Assembly: GCA_019308625.1 (NCBI GenBank)
Contig: JAFDHU010000077.1
Coordinates: 1-9,852, forward strand
Length of the DNA: 9,852 nt
Direction of reading: 5' to 3'
DNA from: Deltaproteobacteria bacterium
GTDB lineage: Bacteria > Desulfobacterota > Desulfobaccia > Desulfobaccales > 0-14-0-80-60-11
In this document: positions 1-6,667 of the stretch, one piece after another
Position numbering within the stretch: position 1 is the first letter of the stretch
How the letters are laid out: each line of letters opens with the position of its first letter
Notes under the pieces: model-generated
The model's database searches: none
Told to the model about the DNA's origin: nothing
What the model saw: the letters and a program-made list of their open reading frames with translations, nothing else
Position numbers and translations under genes: made by a program

Positions 1-108
1 CAGGTGTTTGGCCAGATAGCCCCGATGCTTTTTCTGGCGGTTCAAGGCCAAAGCCAACTGTTCCCGGGTAAGAATCTTTTCTCTCAAAAGGCGTTCGGCT
101 AAATTCAT
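1..108 (-). CDS. GspE/PilB-type secretion ATPase, N-terminal fragment (partial)
   Basis: Only the first 36 codons are in the window; the gene runs off the left edge. The ATG is at 106-108 on the minus strand, and the reading frame stays open to the edge. The peptide begins MNLAERLLREKILTREQLAL and continues with a run of Gln, Lys and Arg. This is the pattern 'short helix, L-x-x-G/K-x-L-T-x-x-Q-L-x-x-A-L-x-x-Q' of the N-terminal domain of type II secretion and type IV pilus assembly ATPases (GspE/PilB/MshE). Proteins of that family power pilus or pseudopilus assembly at the inner membrane. No ATPase motif is visible because the Walker regions lie outside the window. The same N-terminal domain occurs in other signalling proteins, so the full identity is uncertain. 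No clear promoter was found in the A+T-rich 110-210 stretch upstream of it. Confidence 0.55.
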   Translation of the reverse strand, partial: MNLAERLLREKILTREQLALALNRQKKHRGYLAKHL

Positions 109-295
109 GGGATTACCCCAATCTGCAATTTTCTGTATTTATGTTTCGGTTTAAACAGCTTGAGTCCGATTACGTTTTAATTCCTGAACAACCCCGAATC
201 AAACCGAAGTCTCCGGCCGAGCTTGCCGCTCCTGCTCCCCTGCCGGACTGAAACGCGGTTAGGCTTTTTCTATGGCACATTAGCACATTTCCAGG

Positions 296-322
296 AAAAA
301 ACCAAGACCGCAGCCTCTCTGG
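296..322 (-). terminator. Probable intrinsic terminator of the TrmJ-like gene
   Basis: Read on the minus strand, a short imperfect hairpin pairs bases 316-322 with 302-307 (CCA-bulge-AGA against TCTTGG, 8-base loop). It is followed directly by six T residues (complement of 296-301). It lies about 50 bases after the stop codon of the minus-strand methyltransferase gene. The stem is short, so this is a candidate only. Confidence 0.4.
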
Positions 323-373
323 GAGCCGCAAGCCTTCCCGCTGCCCCTATTTGCCAGATTCATGCCAAACTCC

Positions 374-1147
374 TCACTCAAGGCCTGCGTCGGCCAAACG
401 TTTTTTTACATACCAGTCAATCTGGCGACAGATGCCCTTCACCACCTGGGCCTCCCGGGCCCGCAGGCCGTGGCGGTTGAACAGCCGGCGCACATTCATC
501 ATCCAGTAGTCCGGATTCTGGTGGCTGATGAAGTCAATTTTCACCAGGGTCTCCTTGAGCATGGCATACATGGACTCCAGCTCCCGGGTGTTGGCCAGGC
601 GGGGCTCAAACCGGGGCTGGGGGTGCCGGGTCAGGAAAATTTCATAGGCCAGGATCAGAACCGCCTGGGCCAGATTGAGGCTGGGGCAATCTGCGGTGGG
701 AATGGTCACCAGGGCGTGGCAGAAGGGGAGCTCTTTGTTGGTCAGTCCCCAGCTCTCCGGGCCGAACAGCAGGGCCACGTCATTGTGCTTGGTGATTTCC
801 ACCAGTCGGCGGGCCATTTCCCGGGGTTCCACCAGCTCCCGGCGCAGCCCGCCCCGCCGGGCGGTGGTGCCCACCACATAGGAAAAGGGCCCCAGGGCTT
901 GGGCCAGGTCCTCATGCACCTCCATGTTCTCCAGAATATGGGCCGCGGCCGGCGTGGCCATCATGCGCATGCGGTCCTGGTTCAGGCTGTGGGGCTGCAC
1001 CACCAGGAGCCGCTTCAAGCCCATGTTGCAGGCCGCCCGGGCCACCGCGCCGATATTTTCGGGCAACTGGGGCTGAAACAGAACCACCGCCACCCGGTCC
1101 CGCTCCACCTGCGCCGCGGCAGTTTGTTCAGTGACAGGCTCCTTCAT
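374..1147 (-). CDS. trmJ: TrmJ-like tRNA/rRNA 2'-O-methyltransferase (SpoU/TrmH family)
   Basis: A 257-residue cytosolic SAM-dependent RNA methyltransferase. All three SPOUT motifs are visible. Motif 1 is PENIGAVARAACNMG (residues about 29-43, with N31, R37 and N41). Motif 2 is FGPESWGLTNKE (128-139). Motif 3 is PSLNLAQAVLILAYE (from 155). The glycine-rich knot follows the family pattern. The roughly 90-residue C-terminal extension after the knot is typical of TrmJ, which methylates the ribose at tRNA position 32; group assignment within the TrmH family is inference. Motif 2 has PESW where classical TrmJ has RE-R/T, a modest deviation. I chose ATG 1145-1147 because GGGAG lies 5 bases upstream. 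An in-frame GTG at 1157-1159, also preceded by GGGGGAG, would add four residues. It is divergent from the lipoprotein gene; the roughly 180-base gap contains a GGCCGG/CCGGCC inverted repeat at 1240-1261. Confidence 0.9.
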   Translation of the reverse strand: MKEPVTEQTAAAQVERDRVAVVLFQPQLPENIGAVARAACNMGLKRLLVVQPHSLNQDRMRMMATPAAAHILENMEVHEDLAQALGPFSYVVGTTARRGGLRRELVEPREMARRLVEITKHNDVALLFGPESWGLTNKELPFCHALVTIPTADCPSLNLAQAVLILAYEIFLTRHPQPRFEPRLANTRELESMYAMLKETLVKIDFISHQNPDYWMMNVRRLFNRHGLRAREAQVVKGICRQIDWYVKKRLADAGLE

Positions 1148-1328
1148 CTCCACTCCCACTCCGCTCCCCCAGTCCGGCTGAAAAACCAGGGAAAAAACAA
1201 GCCTCCATTGCGCCTAGCCCCCCAGGCAGGGAGACTGCAGGCCGGGCCAGGTTTTCCGGCCGTCCTGCACAGTATTTCCGCTAAGCATCTTGCCTTTCTT
1301 TTTTTATATAAGTATCCTTAAAATTGAG

Positions 1329-1874
1329 ATGAAAACAATCAGCTCCTGTCTGAAGGGCCTAAGCCTGTTGGTTTGTCTGGTGGTGCTGGGGTGCGGCCCG
1401 GTCATTTCTCCGGCCCTCACCCGGCAGGCGAGCCTGGAAGCCGGCAGTCCGGCCAACTTTGCCCAACTCCGGGAAAATCCGGAGCAATATCGGGGCAAAC
1501 TGGTGATTCTGGGCGGCGAAATCATCTCGGTCTCGTTGCAGGAGGGGATGTGTCTGCTGGCTGTCCACCAGCGGGACCTGGATCACCACCTGCAGCCTTA
1601 TGGGCCCGGTTACGGCGGAACCTTCTATGTAGAAAGTGAAGAATTCCTGCCTCCTTCCCGGTACGTTAAAGGCCGCAAGGTGACGGTGGCCGGGGTTGTC
1701 AAAGGCAGCCTGAAAGGCTCACCCCTTTTGCAAGCCAGACAGATCCACCTGGGTGATTATCCCCCCTGGGAAGAGTGGTATTATCCTATTCCCCGGGAAT
1801 GGTATAATGGAGACCCGAATCTGGAGTACTGGTTTACACCTCCTTATTTTGACCCGTGGCGCGGCAGCATGTGA
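1329..1874 (+). CDS. Slp-family outer-membrane lipoprotein
   Basis: A 181-residue predicted lipoprotein. The N-terminus has Lys at position 2 and 9, a hydrophobic core and the lipobox V-L-G-C, with the lipidated cysteine at residue 22. The residues after it (Gly, Pro) contain no Asp retention signal, so outer-membrane sorting is inferred. Residues about 43-66 (F-x-x-L-x-x-N-P-E-x-Y-x-G-K-x-V-x-x-G-G-E-I) are the hallmark of the Slp family (starvation lipoprotein of Escherichia coli), whose molecular role is poorly defined. The C-terminal 35 residues are rich in Trp, Tyr and Pro. The start is the ATG at 1329; an upstream TTG at 1290 would spoil the signal peptide. The Shine-Dalgarno sequence is weak (TTGAG directly before the ATG). 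A TATATAAG at 1305-1312 could be a -10 element, but I see no matching -35. The next gene begins 9 bases after the stop, so the two are probably co-transcribed. Confidence 0.82.
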   Translation: MKTISSCLKGLSLLVCLVVLGCGPVISPALTRQASLEAGSPANFAQLRENPEQYRGKLVILGGEIISVSLQEGMCLLAVHQRDLDHHLQPYGPGYGGTFYVESEEFLPPSRYVKGRKVTVAGVVKGSLKGSPLLQARQIHLGDYPPWEEWYYPIPREWYNGDPNLEYWFTPPYFDPWRGSM

Positions 1875-1883
1875 GGGGCCGGC

Positions 1884-2225
1884 ATGCACATTGACAGCTA
1901 TGAGTTCGGCCGCATTGTGATTGACGGTGTCTCCTACTCCCAGGACCTGCTCATCTGGCCGGGGCACATCAAGAAGGAATGGTGGCGCCTGGAGGCCCAT
2001 CGCCTGCAGTTGGCCGATGTGGCGGAGGCCTTGGCTGCCGACCCGGAGATTTTGGTGGTGGGCCAAGGCCAGCCCGGGTACATGCGGGTGGATCCGCACC
2101 TGGCCGACTACCTGCGGGATAAGGGCATTGAATTGGTGGCGCTCCCCACCCGCCAGGCCGTCCAGGTAATCAACGCCGAAGCCGGGAAGCGCCGTCTGGC
2201 CGCGGCCTTGCACCTTACCTGCTGA
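1884..2225 (+). CDS. Mth938-like domain protein
   Basis: A 113-residue soluble protein matching the small Mth938/DUF498 fold in length and pattern. Visible landmarks are the start (Y-E-F-G-R-I-V-I-D-G), then Y-S-Q-D-L-L-I-W-P with a W-W-R and E-x-H-x-L segment. These are followed by P-E-I-L-V-V-G-x-G (residues about 54-62) and the V-x-x-L-P-T-x-x-A-V-x-x-I-N motif near residues 85-97. Relatives include archaeal Mth938, human AAMDC and the mitochondrial complex I assembly factor NDUFAF3. The bacterial role is not established, so no function is claimed. The start at 1884 is preceded by GAGGGG about 5 bases upstream, overlapping the stop of the lipoprotein gene. This argues for translation from one transcript. 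The window also carries complex I-type genes about 7 kb away, but no functional link can be read from the sequence. Confidence 0.82.
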   Translation: MHIDSYEFGRIVIDGVSYSQDLLIWPGHIKKEWWRLEAHRLQLADVAEALAADPEILVVGQGQPGYMRVDPHLADYLRDKGIELVALPTRQAVQVINAEAGKRRLAAALHLTC

Positions 2226-2589
2226 GGTTTGGGAGCGGCAAGCCCTCCCCGGTGGGCCACGCCTTTCTCCTGCCGCCGGGGGACAGGGGTCTGGATTTTC
2301 CTGGTTGCCTTTTTGCTCGGGTGGCTGGCCTGCCGCTCAGTCTCCCTGTCCCCATCCACCCTGGCTCGGCACCTGGAGCAGCCTCTGACCTGACTCAGGC
2401 GAAGAAAAGCGATTGTTTATCAAGCCTCTGCATGAACCTAGAGCTTTTTGGGTCCAGGGTCTGGCTCAGGACCACCAAACGGGGAGAGATTGCCTTTGCT
2501 GCAAGCTTTGAAAGCGTGGCTTGCCGAAACATTGACTCCTACTTGGCTCCGCACCATTAATCCAGATTAAATCTTCTTGCCACCAGGTT
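2226..2589. other. 364-base gap without a convincing gene
   Basis: The stretch opens with a possible hairpin, GGGAG at 2231-2235 pairing with CTCCC at 2245-2249, which could end the upstream transcript but lacks a T-run. A perfect odd palindrome CCTGA-C-TCAGG lies at 2389-2399. A plus-strand frame of 102 codons (2252-2560) resembles no family. A 54-codon TTG frame (2229-2393) encodes a hydrophobic stretch, WIFLVAFLLGWLAC, but has no acceptable start signal. The last 60 bases hold the candidate promoter listed separately. Decayed coding sequence cannot be excluded. Confidence 0.6.
2532..2561 (+). promoter_or_regulatory. Candidate sigma70-type promoter for the spermidine-synthase-like gene
   Basis: TTGACT (2532-2537, five of six to the -35 consensus) is followed after 18 bases by ATTAAT (2556-2561, four of six to the -10 consensus). 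A start near 2568 would leave a leader of about 20 bases before the ATG at 2590. The spacing is at the long end, so it is only a candidate. Confidence 0.3.
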
Positions 2590-4794
2590 ATGCATAAATC
2601 TCCCTTCTCCGTTAAGAAAGGCGACTACCAGGTTCCATGGAATATCGCCTGGGGCATCTTCTTGATCAGCACTCAGGCCCTGTTTCTGGAAATGCTCCTG
2701 ATCAGGTGGATCAGTACAGAGATTCGTATTTTTGCTTATCTGCAAAACACTGTATTGGTTGTTTGCTTTTTTGGTCTGGGTTTGGGCTGCTTTACTTCTC
2801 GGCAGCCAGTAGTCTTGCGCAATATGCTGTTTTCCCTCCTGTTGTTGACTGCCTTGTTTGCCATACCACTTACAATGAAAGGTTTGAGAAGTATCAGCTT
2901 ATTTCTCAGTGTTCTGGAAGACTTTGTGGTATGGAGTAACGCAGTTAGCAAAAGTCCCTGGCAGACTATCTTATGCGTTGCTGTAGGATTATTTGGCACT
3001 TTCGCCACAATGATGGTGGTTCTGAACATATTTGTGCCGGTAGGCAGAGTGCTGGGAAGATTGCTGGACTCTCACCCCAAACCTATTTGGGCCTATTCGG
3101 TTAATGTGGCGGGGAGTTTGGTAGGCACATGGCTTTTTGTTCTCTTAAGTATGCTGCACCAGCCACCGCTGATTTGGTTTGTGGTCTTTGGGGGGTTGCT
3201 TTTTTTCTTTTTCGACAGGTCCAAACGGGGGATTTTTTATTTAAATCTCCTTTTGTTGTTAGGCATCATCCTGTTTTCCTGGCTCGCCGGAAGAGAACCA
3301 GGTTCACTGGAAGTAGTTTGGTCGCCCTATCAAAAATTAGTCCTTAGCAAAAGCGACGGGCGAGAGAAAGACCCAAGAAACATCGGACTCTATCAGATAA
3401 CTGTCAACAACGCGCAATATCAGGAAATAATTGACCTTAGTCCTGAAAATATTGAATCACATCCGAAGCGTTATGACCCTGAAATGCGGGGTTTAAGTCA
3501 ATACGATATTCCCTTGTTATTACATCCCAGCCCGAAGAAGATTTTAATCGTCGGCGCGGGCAGCGGCAATGATGCGGCAGCGGCCATCCGGCATCAGATT
3601 AAGCAAATTACCGCCGTGGAAATAGACCCGGCAATTATTTACTTGGGCCGGCGCTACCACCCAGAGAGGCCATACCGCAATCCCCGCGTCCAGGTGGTTA
3701 ATGACGACGCCCGTTCTTTCTTTGCCAACTGCCAAGAACAGTATGATGTCATCATTTTCGGAATGTTGGATTCCCATACCACCACCACTATGACCAATGC
3801 CCGCCTGGATCACTATGTCTATACCAGGGAAAGCCTTGCCAAGGCCAAGTCGTTGCTGGCTCCGGGCGGCATCATGACTTTGAACTTTTTTGCCACCAGA
3901 ACCTTTATTGCTGACCGCATGGCCAAAGCCTTGCGCAGTGTTTTTCAAATCCCACCCCTTATTCTCCGGATTCCCAGCACCCCCTATGGCCGGGGCGGGT
4001 TCATGTTCATCAGCGGAGACCTTGCTGCAGCCCGGGAAATGATTCAGCAAAACCCTCGGTTGGCCTCCCTGATCCAAAAATGGCAGCAAGACTGGCCCGT
4101 ATCATTGCCTTACACCACTCCCATCGCCACCGACGACTGGCCTTATATTTACCTGAAATCACCCAGAATCCCTCTCCTTTACTATCTGTTGGCGGGATTA
4201 ATGGTGGTCCTCTTCCTGGTAAGTGCAAAGCTGTGGCAGGCCGACGGCATTCTCTCCAGATGGGTCACGGCCCACTGGCACTTCTTCTTTTTGGGAGCAG
4301 CCTTCCTGTTGCTGGAAGTACAGAACATCAGCAAGGCTTCCGTGGCCTTGGGCAATACCTGGGAAGTCAATGCGGTGATCATCTCCGGAGTGCTTGTCAT
4401 GATTTTGTTTGCCAATTTTGTGGCCTACCGTTTCCCCGGCTTATCGCTTAGACTGGTTTATGCCTGCTTAATCGGCACTTGTCTGGGACTTTATCTGATT
4501 GACTTGGCCAGCTTTGCGTTCCTGCCATACGCCACCAAGGCAATGGTGGTGGGAGGCCTGACCACCTTGCCCATGTTTTTCAGCGGCATTGTTTTTATCC
4601 ATTCCTTTGCGGTGGTGGCAGGAAAAGACGAGGCCTTGGGTGCCAATCTCATCGGCGCTCTGGTGGGAGCACTTTTGCAATCAGTTACTTTTATAACCGG
4701 CATAAAGGCGCTTCTCCTCATAGTTGTAGCACTTTATCTGGCCTCCTTTTTCACCCGGCCCAACCTAAGTTCTTCAGTACAACCCTACCGATGA
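2590..4794 (+). CDS. Membrane protein with central spermidine-synthase-like domain
   Basis: 734 residues in three parts. Residues 1-235 hold about seven hydrophobic segments (roughly 17-38, 47-68, 76-95, 126-149, 167-188, 193-208, 215-233). Residues about 245-515 form a SAM-binding Rossmann domain of the spermidine-synthase family: I-L-I-V-G-A-G-S-G-N-D (318-328), A-V-E-I-D-P (342-347), N-D-D-A-R (371-375) and a late S-L-L-A-P-G-G strand. Residues 527-720 hold six or seven more membrane segments. The layout matches proteins annotated as fused transporter-like/spermidine synthase. The expected D-x-x-D-P catalytic motif after Y-D-V-I-I (385-389) is replaced by F-G-M-L-D-S-H, so aminopropyl transfer is doubtful; an uncharacterised transfer reaction at the inner membrane is possible. 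The first half is visibly A+T-richer than the neighbours. The Shine-Dalgarno sequence is weak (AGG just before the ATG). The next gene starts 9 bases after the stop. Confidence 0.82.
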   Translation: MHKSPFSVKKGDYQVPWNIAWGIFLISTQALFLEMLLIRWISTEIRIFAYLQNTVLVVCFFGLGLGCFTSRQPVVLRNMLFSLLLLTALFAIPLTMKGLRSISLFLSVLEDFVVWSNAVSKSPWQTILCVAVGLFGTFATMMVVLNIFVPVGRVLGRLLDSHPKPIWAYSVNVAGSLVGTWLFVLLSMLHQPPLIWFVVFGGLLFFFFDRSKRGIFYLNLLLLLGIILFSWLAGREPGSLEVVWSPYQKLVLSKSDGREKDPRNIGLYQITVNNAQYQEIIDLSPENIESHPKRYDPEMRGLSQYDIPLLLHPSPKKILIVGAGSGNDAAAAIRHQIKQITAVEIDPAIIYLGRRYHPERPYRNPRVQVVNDDARSFFANCQEQYDVIIFGMLDSHTTTTMTNARLDHYVYTRESLAKAKSLLAPGGIMTLNFFATRTFIADRMAKALRSVFQIPPLILRIPSTPYGRGGFMFISGDLAAAREMIQQNPRLASLIQKWQQDWPVSLPYTTPIATDDWPYIYLKSPRIPLLYYLLAGLMVVLFLVSAKLWQADGILSRWVTAHWHFFFLGAAFLLLEVQNISKASVALGNTWEVNAVIISGVLVMILFANFVAYRFPGLSLRLVYACLIGTCLGLYLIDLASFAFLPYATKAMVVGGLTTLPMFFSGIVFIHSFAVVAGKDEALGANLIGALVGALLQSVTFITGIKALLLIVVALYLASFFTRPNLSSSVQPYR

Positions 4795-4803
4795 GGGTAA
4801 GTC

Positions 4804-5604
4804 ATGCAGTTTCATATTATTGACAGTCATCTGCATTGCGGCGTGCAAAACGTCCACTGGCCCTGGCAGGCTTTGCGACCTTTGCTTGAAAGTGCTGGCA
4901 TTGAAGGAGCCGGGCTGATTCCGCCGGTGGAGGATATTTATGACCGCTATGATTTCCATTTCACCGACACGCCGGAATGGCAGGAGTGCCGCCGCCGGGC
5001 GCACCGCTACCTCCTGGACTTGCAAAAGGCGCATTCTCCCGCCGGAGCCACTGGCCAAGCGGCCGCGCCGGATGCCGGCATAGAGATTTTCCCTTATTTC
5101 TTCGTGTGGAACGATTTCGCCTACCAGGATTTGGGGCCGGAATACGCGGCCATCAAGTGGCACCGCCACGCTGACGAGCCCGAGTATCATTACCATGCCC
5201 CCCGCTGTCAGGAATTTCTGGCGGTGGTCAAGTCCCGGAGGCTGCCCATCCTTCTGGAGGAGACCTTCCACAACACTCTGTTTTTCCTGGAAAAACTGCT
5301 GCCGGAAGGCGTGCCCCTGATTATCCCCCATCTGGGCGGCTTAAACGGCGGCTACCCGGCTTTGCGGCAGGCCGGGGTCTTCGGGCTGCCTTATGTCTAT
5401 GCCGACACCGCCTTGGCTTCCCGCTGGGAAATTGAGGATTATCTCGGGCGCTATGGACCTGCCCGCCTCTTATTCGGAAGCGACTACCCCTTTGGTCACC
5501 CCAGTTATGAATTGGCCAAGGTCCTGAGCCTGAATTTGCCCGAGGCGGACCGGCAGGCCATTCTGGGGAGCAACTTCCGCCGCCTCTGCGGTAGAGCGGC
5601 CTGA
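4804..5604 (+). CDS. Amidohydrolase-family metal-dependent hydrolase (TIM barrel)
   Basis: 266 residues with the landmarks of the amidohydrolase 2 family. I-I-D-S-H-L-H gives the H-x-H metal pair (H9, H11) at the end of strand 1. I-K-W-H lies at 117-120, with K118 where some members carry the bridging lysine. P-H-L-G-G follows, with H176. L-L-F-G-S-D-Y-P holds the catalytic aspartate D227 near the C-terminus. At the strand where relatives usually show 'P-x-x-x-H', this protein reads P-I-L-L-E-E-T-F-H (148-156), so a glutamate (E152 or E153) may replace one histidine ligand. The substrate cannot be read from the sequence; hydrolysis or decarboxylation of a small molecule is the family norm. 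Residues around 80-95 form an Ala/Gly-rich insertion. The start at 4804 follows GAGGG, which overlaps the stop of the upstream membrane protein. The two are therefore very probably one transcript and may act in one pathway. Confidence 0.82.
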   Translation: MQFHIIDSHLHCGVQNVHWPWQALRPLLESAGIEGAGLIPPVEDIYDRYDFHFTDTPEWQECRRRAHRYLLDLQKAHSPAGATGQAAAPDAGIEIFPYFFVWNDFAYQDLGPEYAAIKWHRHADEPEYHYHAPRCQEFLAVVKSRRLPILLEETFHNTLFFLEKLLPEGVPLIIPHLGGLNGGYPALRQAGVFGLPYVYADTALASRWEIEDYLGRYGPARLLFGSDYPFGHPSYELAKVLSLNLPEADRQAILGSNFRRLCGRAA

Positions 5605-5614
5605 ACACAAAGGA

Positions 5615-5632
5615 AGGCTGGCAGCCCAGCCT
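5615..5632 (+). terminator. Hairpin just after the amidohydrolase gene
   Basis: AGGCTGG (5615-5621) pairs perfectly with CCAGCCT (5626-5632) across a 4-base loop, 10 bases past the stop codon. No T-run follows, so it may be an RNA 3' end stabiliser or a weak terminator rather than a classical intrinsic one. Confidence 0.4.
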
Positions 5633-5650
5633 CAGCCCTTCAACATATAA

Positions 5651-5686
5651 GGCCAGGAGGGCGGTTGCCTCACCGCCTTCCCGGCC
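5651..5686. terminator. Long hairpin between convergent genes
   Basis: GGAGGGCGGT (5656-5665) pairs with ACCGCCTTCC (5672-5681), including one G-U pair, across a 6-base loop. After one A/C mismatch the stem extends by GGCC/GGCC (5651-5654 with 5683-5686). This is the strongest hairpin in the window and sits between two converging transcripts. It may act in both directions. No strong T-run is present on either side, so the terminator role is inferred. Confidence 0.5.
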
Positions 5687-5709
5687 TCTCAATTTGGGTA
5701 GCAATCCGG

Positions 5710-5725
5710 GGGGCACCTCTGCCCC
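5710..5725 (-). terminator. Hairpin after the coiled-coil protein gene
   Basis: GGGGCA (5710-5715) pairs with TGCCCC (5720-5725) across a 4-base loop. On the minus strand it lies 34 bases after the stop codon at 5759-5761. It has no T-run and is a candidate transcript end for the minus-strand operon. Confidence 0.35.
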
Positions 5726-5758
5726 TGGCCAACCCCGAACCTTGTGGCTCCCCTTATC

Positions 5759-6337
5759 TCAAAGCCGCAACATTCCGGCCTTGTAGTCCTCCAGGATGGG
5801 CTCGTACTGCTGAATCAGACTGGTTTCAAACTTGCGCCATTCTTCCTGGAACTGGGGAAGGTACTCCACCTCCACCCGCACCCGCTGGCCAAGCTGGGCC
5901 TCCAGAGCCTGGGTGACGCCCCTCAACTGCTGGCTGAAGCTGGCCTTGAGCTGCTGCAAAGCAGTGTTGCGGGCCAGGAGGAACTGCTGCCAGAGCTGTT
6001 CCACCTCTTTTTTAAGCTGGGCCATAGCCTTTTTGTTGGAGGCCACCAGGAGAAGCCCTTCCAGGGCCCGTACCGCCCGGGGGTCCAGGACCTCGTCCCG
6101 GGGCAAGGCGACGTTGCGCAGCAGCACCTCTTTTACCGCCTGCTGGGCCTTGTCTTGGGCTTCCGGAGGAAGTTTGGCCAGCTCCTCTTCCAGTTCAGCT
6201 TCTTCCTTCAGATACTTGACCGCGATCTGGCGACCTTTCTCCTGATATTTGTCTTGCAGAAGCTCTTCCTTGGAGGCCCGCCCAAGGCGTTCAGCCTTTT
6301 CCAAGGCTATTTCCAGAGCGCTTTTGATTTCAGCCAC
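5759..6337 (-). CDS. Uncharacterised charged coiled-coil protein
   Basis: 192 residues with no signal peptide and no membrane segment. I do not recognise a characterised family. The opening M-A-E-I-K-S-A-L-E-I-A-L-E-K-A resembles starts of hypothetical proteins from Desulfobacterota. The composition is very high in Glu, Lys, Gln, Leu and Ala, with long helical stretches at residues about 1-75 and 100-150 that should form coiled coils. The C-terminal part (Y-L-P-Q-F-Q-E-E-W near 160) is less charged. V-ATPase subunit E or other stalk-like proteins have similar composition, but no specific motif supports that. The start is GTG (6335-6337); only a weak GTGAG lies upstream. It begins 42 bases after the FmdB-type gene and is the last gene of that minus-strand operon. 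A long open frame on the opposite strand (5744-6406) mirrors its codon structure and is not a gene. Confidence 0.75.
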   Translation of the reverse strand: MAEIKSALEIALEKAERLGRASKEELLQDKYQEKGRQIAVKYLKEEAELEEELAKLPPEAQDKAQQAVKEVLLRNVALPRDEVLDPRAVRALEGLLLVASNKKAMAQLKKEVEQLWQQFLLARNTALQQLKASFSQQLRGVTQALEAQLGQRVRVEVEYLPQFQEEWRKFETSLIQQYEPILEDYKAGMLRL

Positions 6338-6379
6338 GGAAGCTCACTTTCTTCCCCACCGGGGATGTCAGCAGGTCCC

Positions 6380-6667
6380 TCATCTGATTTTGCCCGGGGT
6401 GGATGAGCCGGATTTGTCCCCGGTGCCGTCCCCGGAAGCCTGGCTTTCGCTTTTTCCCTGTCCGCTGGTACTGGAATTGGGCCGTCCGCCTGCGGCATAA
6501 TCGGTTACGTACCAGCCGCTGCCTTTAAGGTGGAAGGAACAATTGCTGATGATTTTGGTCAGAGTCCCGCCGCAATGGGGGCAGATGGTAAGCGGCGCCT
6601 CGGAAATCTTCTGCCACTTCTCCGTGATCTGTCCGCATGCGGCGCATTGATACTCATAGATGGGCAT
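6380..6667 (-). CDS. FmdB-family zinc ribbon protein
   Basis: 95 residues. The start M-P-I-Y-E-Y-Q-C-A-A-C-G and the later I-C-P-H-C-G are diagnostic of the FmdB/CxxC-CxxC putative regulatory family. Zinc ligands are C8, C11, C29 and C32. The segment S-F-H-L-K-G-S-G-W-Y-V-T-D-Y that follows is also typical, and the Ser/Gly/Lys-rich tail from about residue 65 is low-complexity and probably disordered. FmdB was named from a formamidase gene region and is suggested to be a regulator, but its role is unproven. The start is at 6667, not the upstream in-frame ATG at 6697, because GGGAGG lies 8 bases before it and the family begins with M-P-I/T-Y-E-Y. It overlaps the end of the HExxH gene by 14 bases, which points to coupled translation. 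Confidence 0.92.
   Translation of the reverse strand: MPIYEYQCAACGQITEKWQKISEAPLTICPHCGGTLTKIISNCSFHLKGSGWYVTDYAAGGRPNSSTSGQGKSESQASGDGTGDKSGSSTPGKIR

Noticed and set aside
145..208. Inverted repeat TTCGGTTT (145-152) and AAACCGAA (201-208), with a PmeI-type palindrome GTTTAAAC nearby
   Set aside because: The 8-base arms are 48 bases apart in an A+T-rich stretch; chance matches of this size are common and no function is indicated.
280..363. Minus-strand 27-codon frame just after the TrmJ-like gene, with a good GAGGAG site 6 bases before its ATG
   Set aside because: The candidate terminator of the upstream gene (stem 302-322, T-run 296-301) lies inside it before its stop codon, the product is Gly/Cys-rich with no known pattern, and there is no further support.
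362..1321. Long plus-strand open frame (about 320 codons) opposite the methyltransferase gene
   Set aside because: It is a codon-bias shadow of the clear SPOUT methyltransferase on the other strand; the His/Gly/Gln-rich translation has no family pattern.
2229..2393. 54-codon TTG frame with a hydrophobic, lipobox-like segment ending in L-A-C
   Set aside because: GAGG is only one base from the TTG, there is no ATG or GTG in frame, and the residue pattern before the Cys is a poor lipobox. Not enough to call a gene.
2252..2560. 102-codon plus-strand frame in the gap before the membrane-protein gene
   Set aside because: No recognisable family, no ribosome site seen, Pro/Gly/Leu composition of non-coding G+C-rich DNA.
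5744..6406. Plus-strand 220-codon frame opposite the coiled-coil protein
   Set aside because: Leu/Phe/Gln-rich mirror of a Glu/Lys/Gln-rich helical gene; the minus-strand gene fits the operon and has natural composition.
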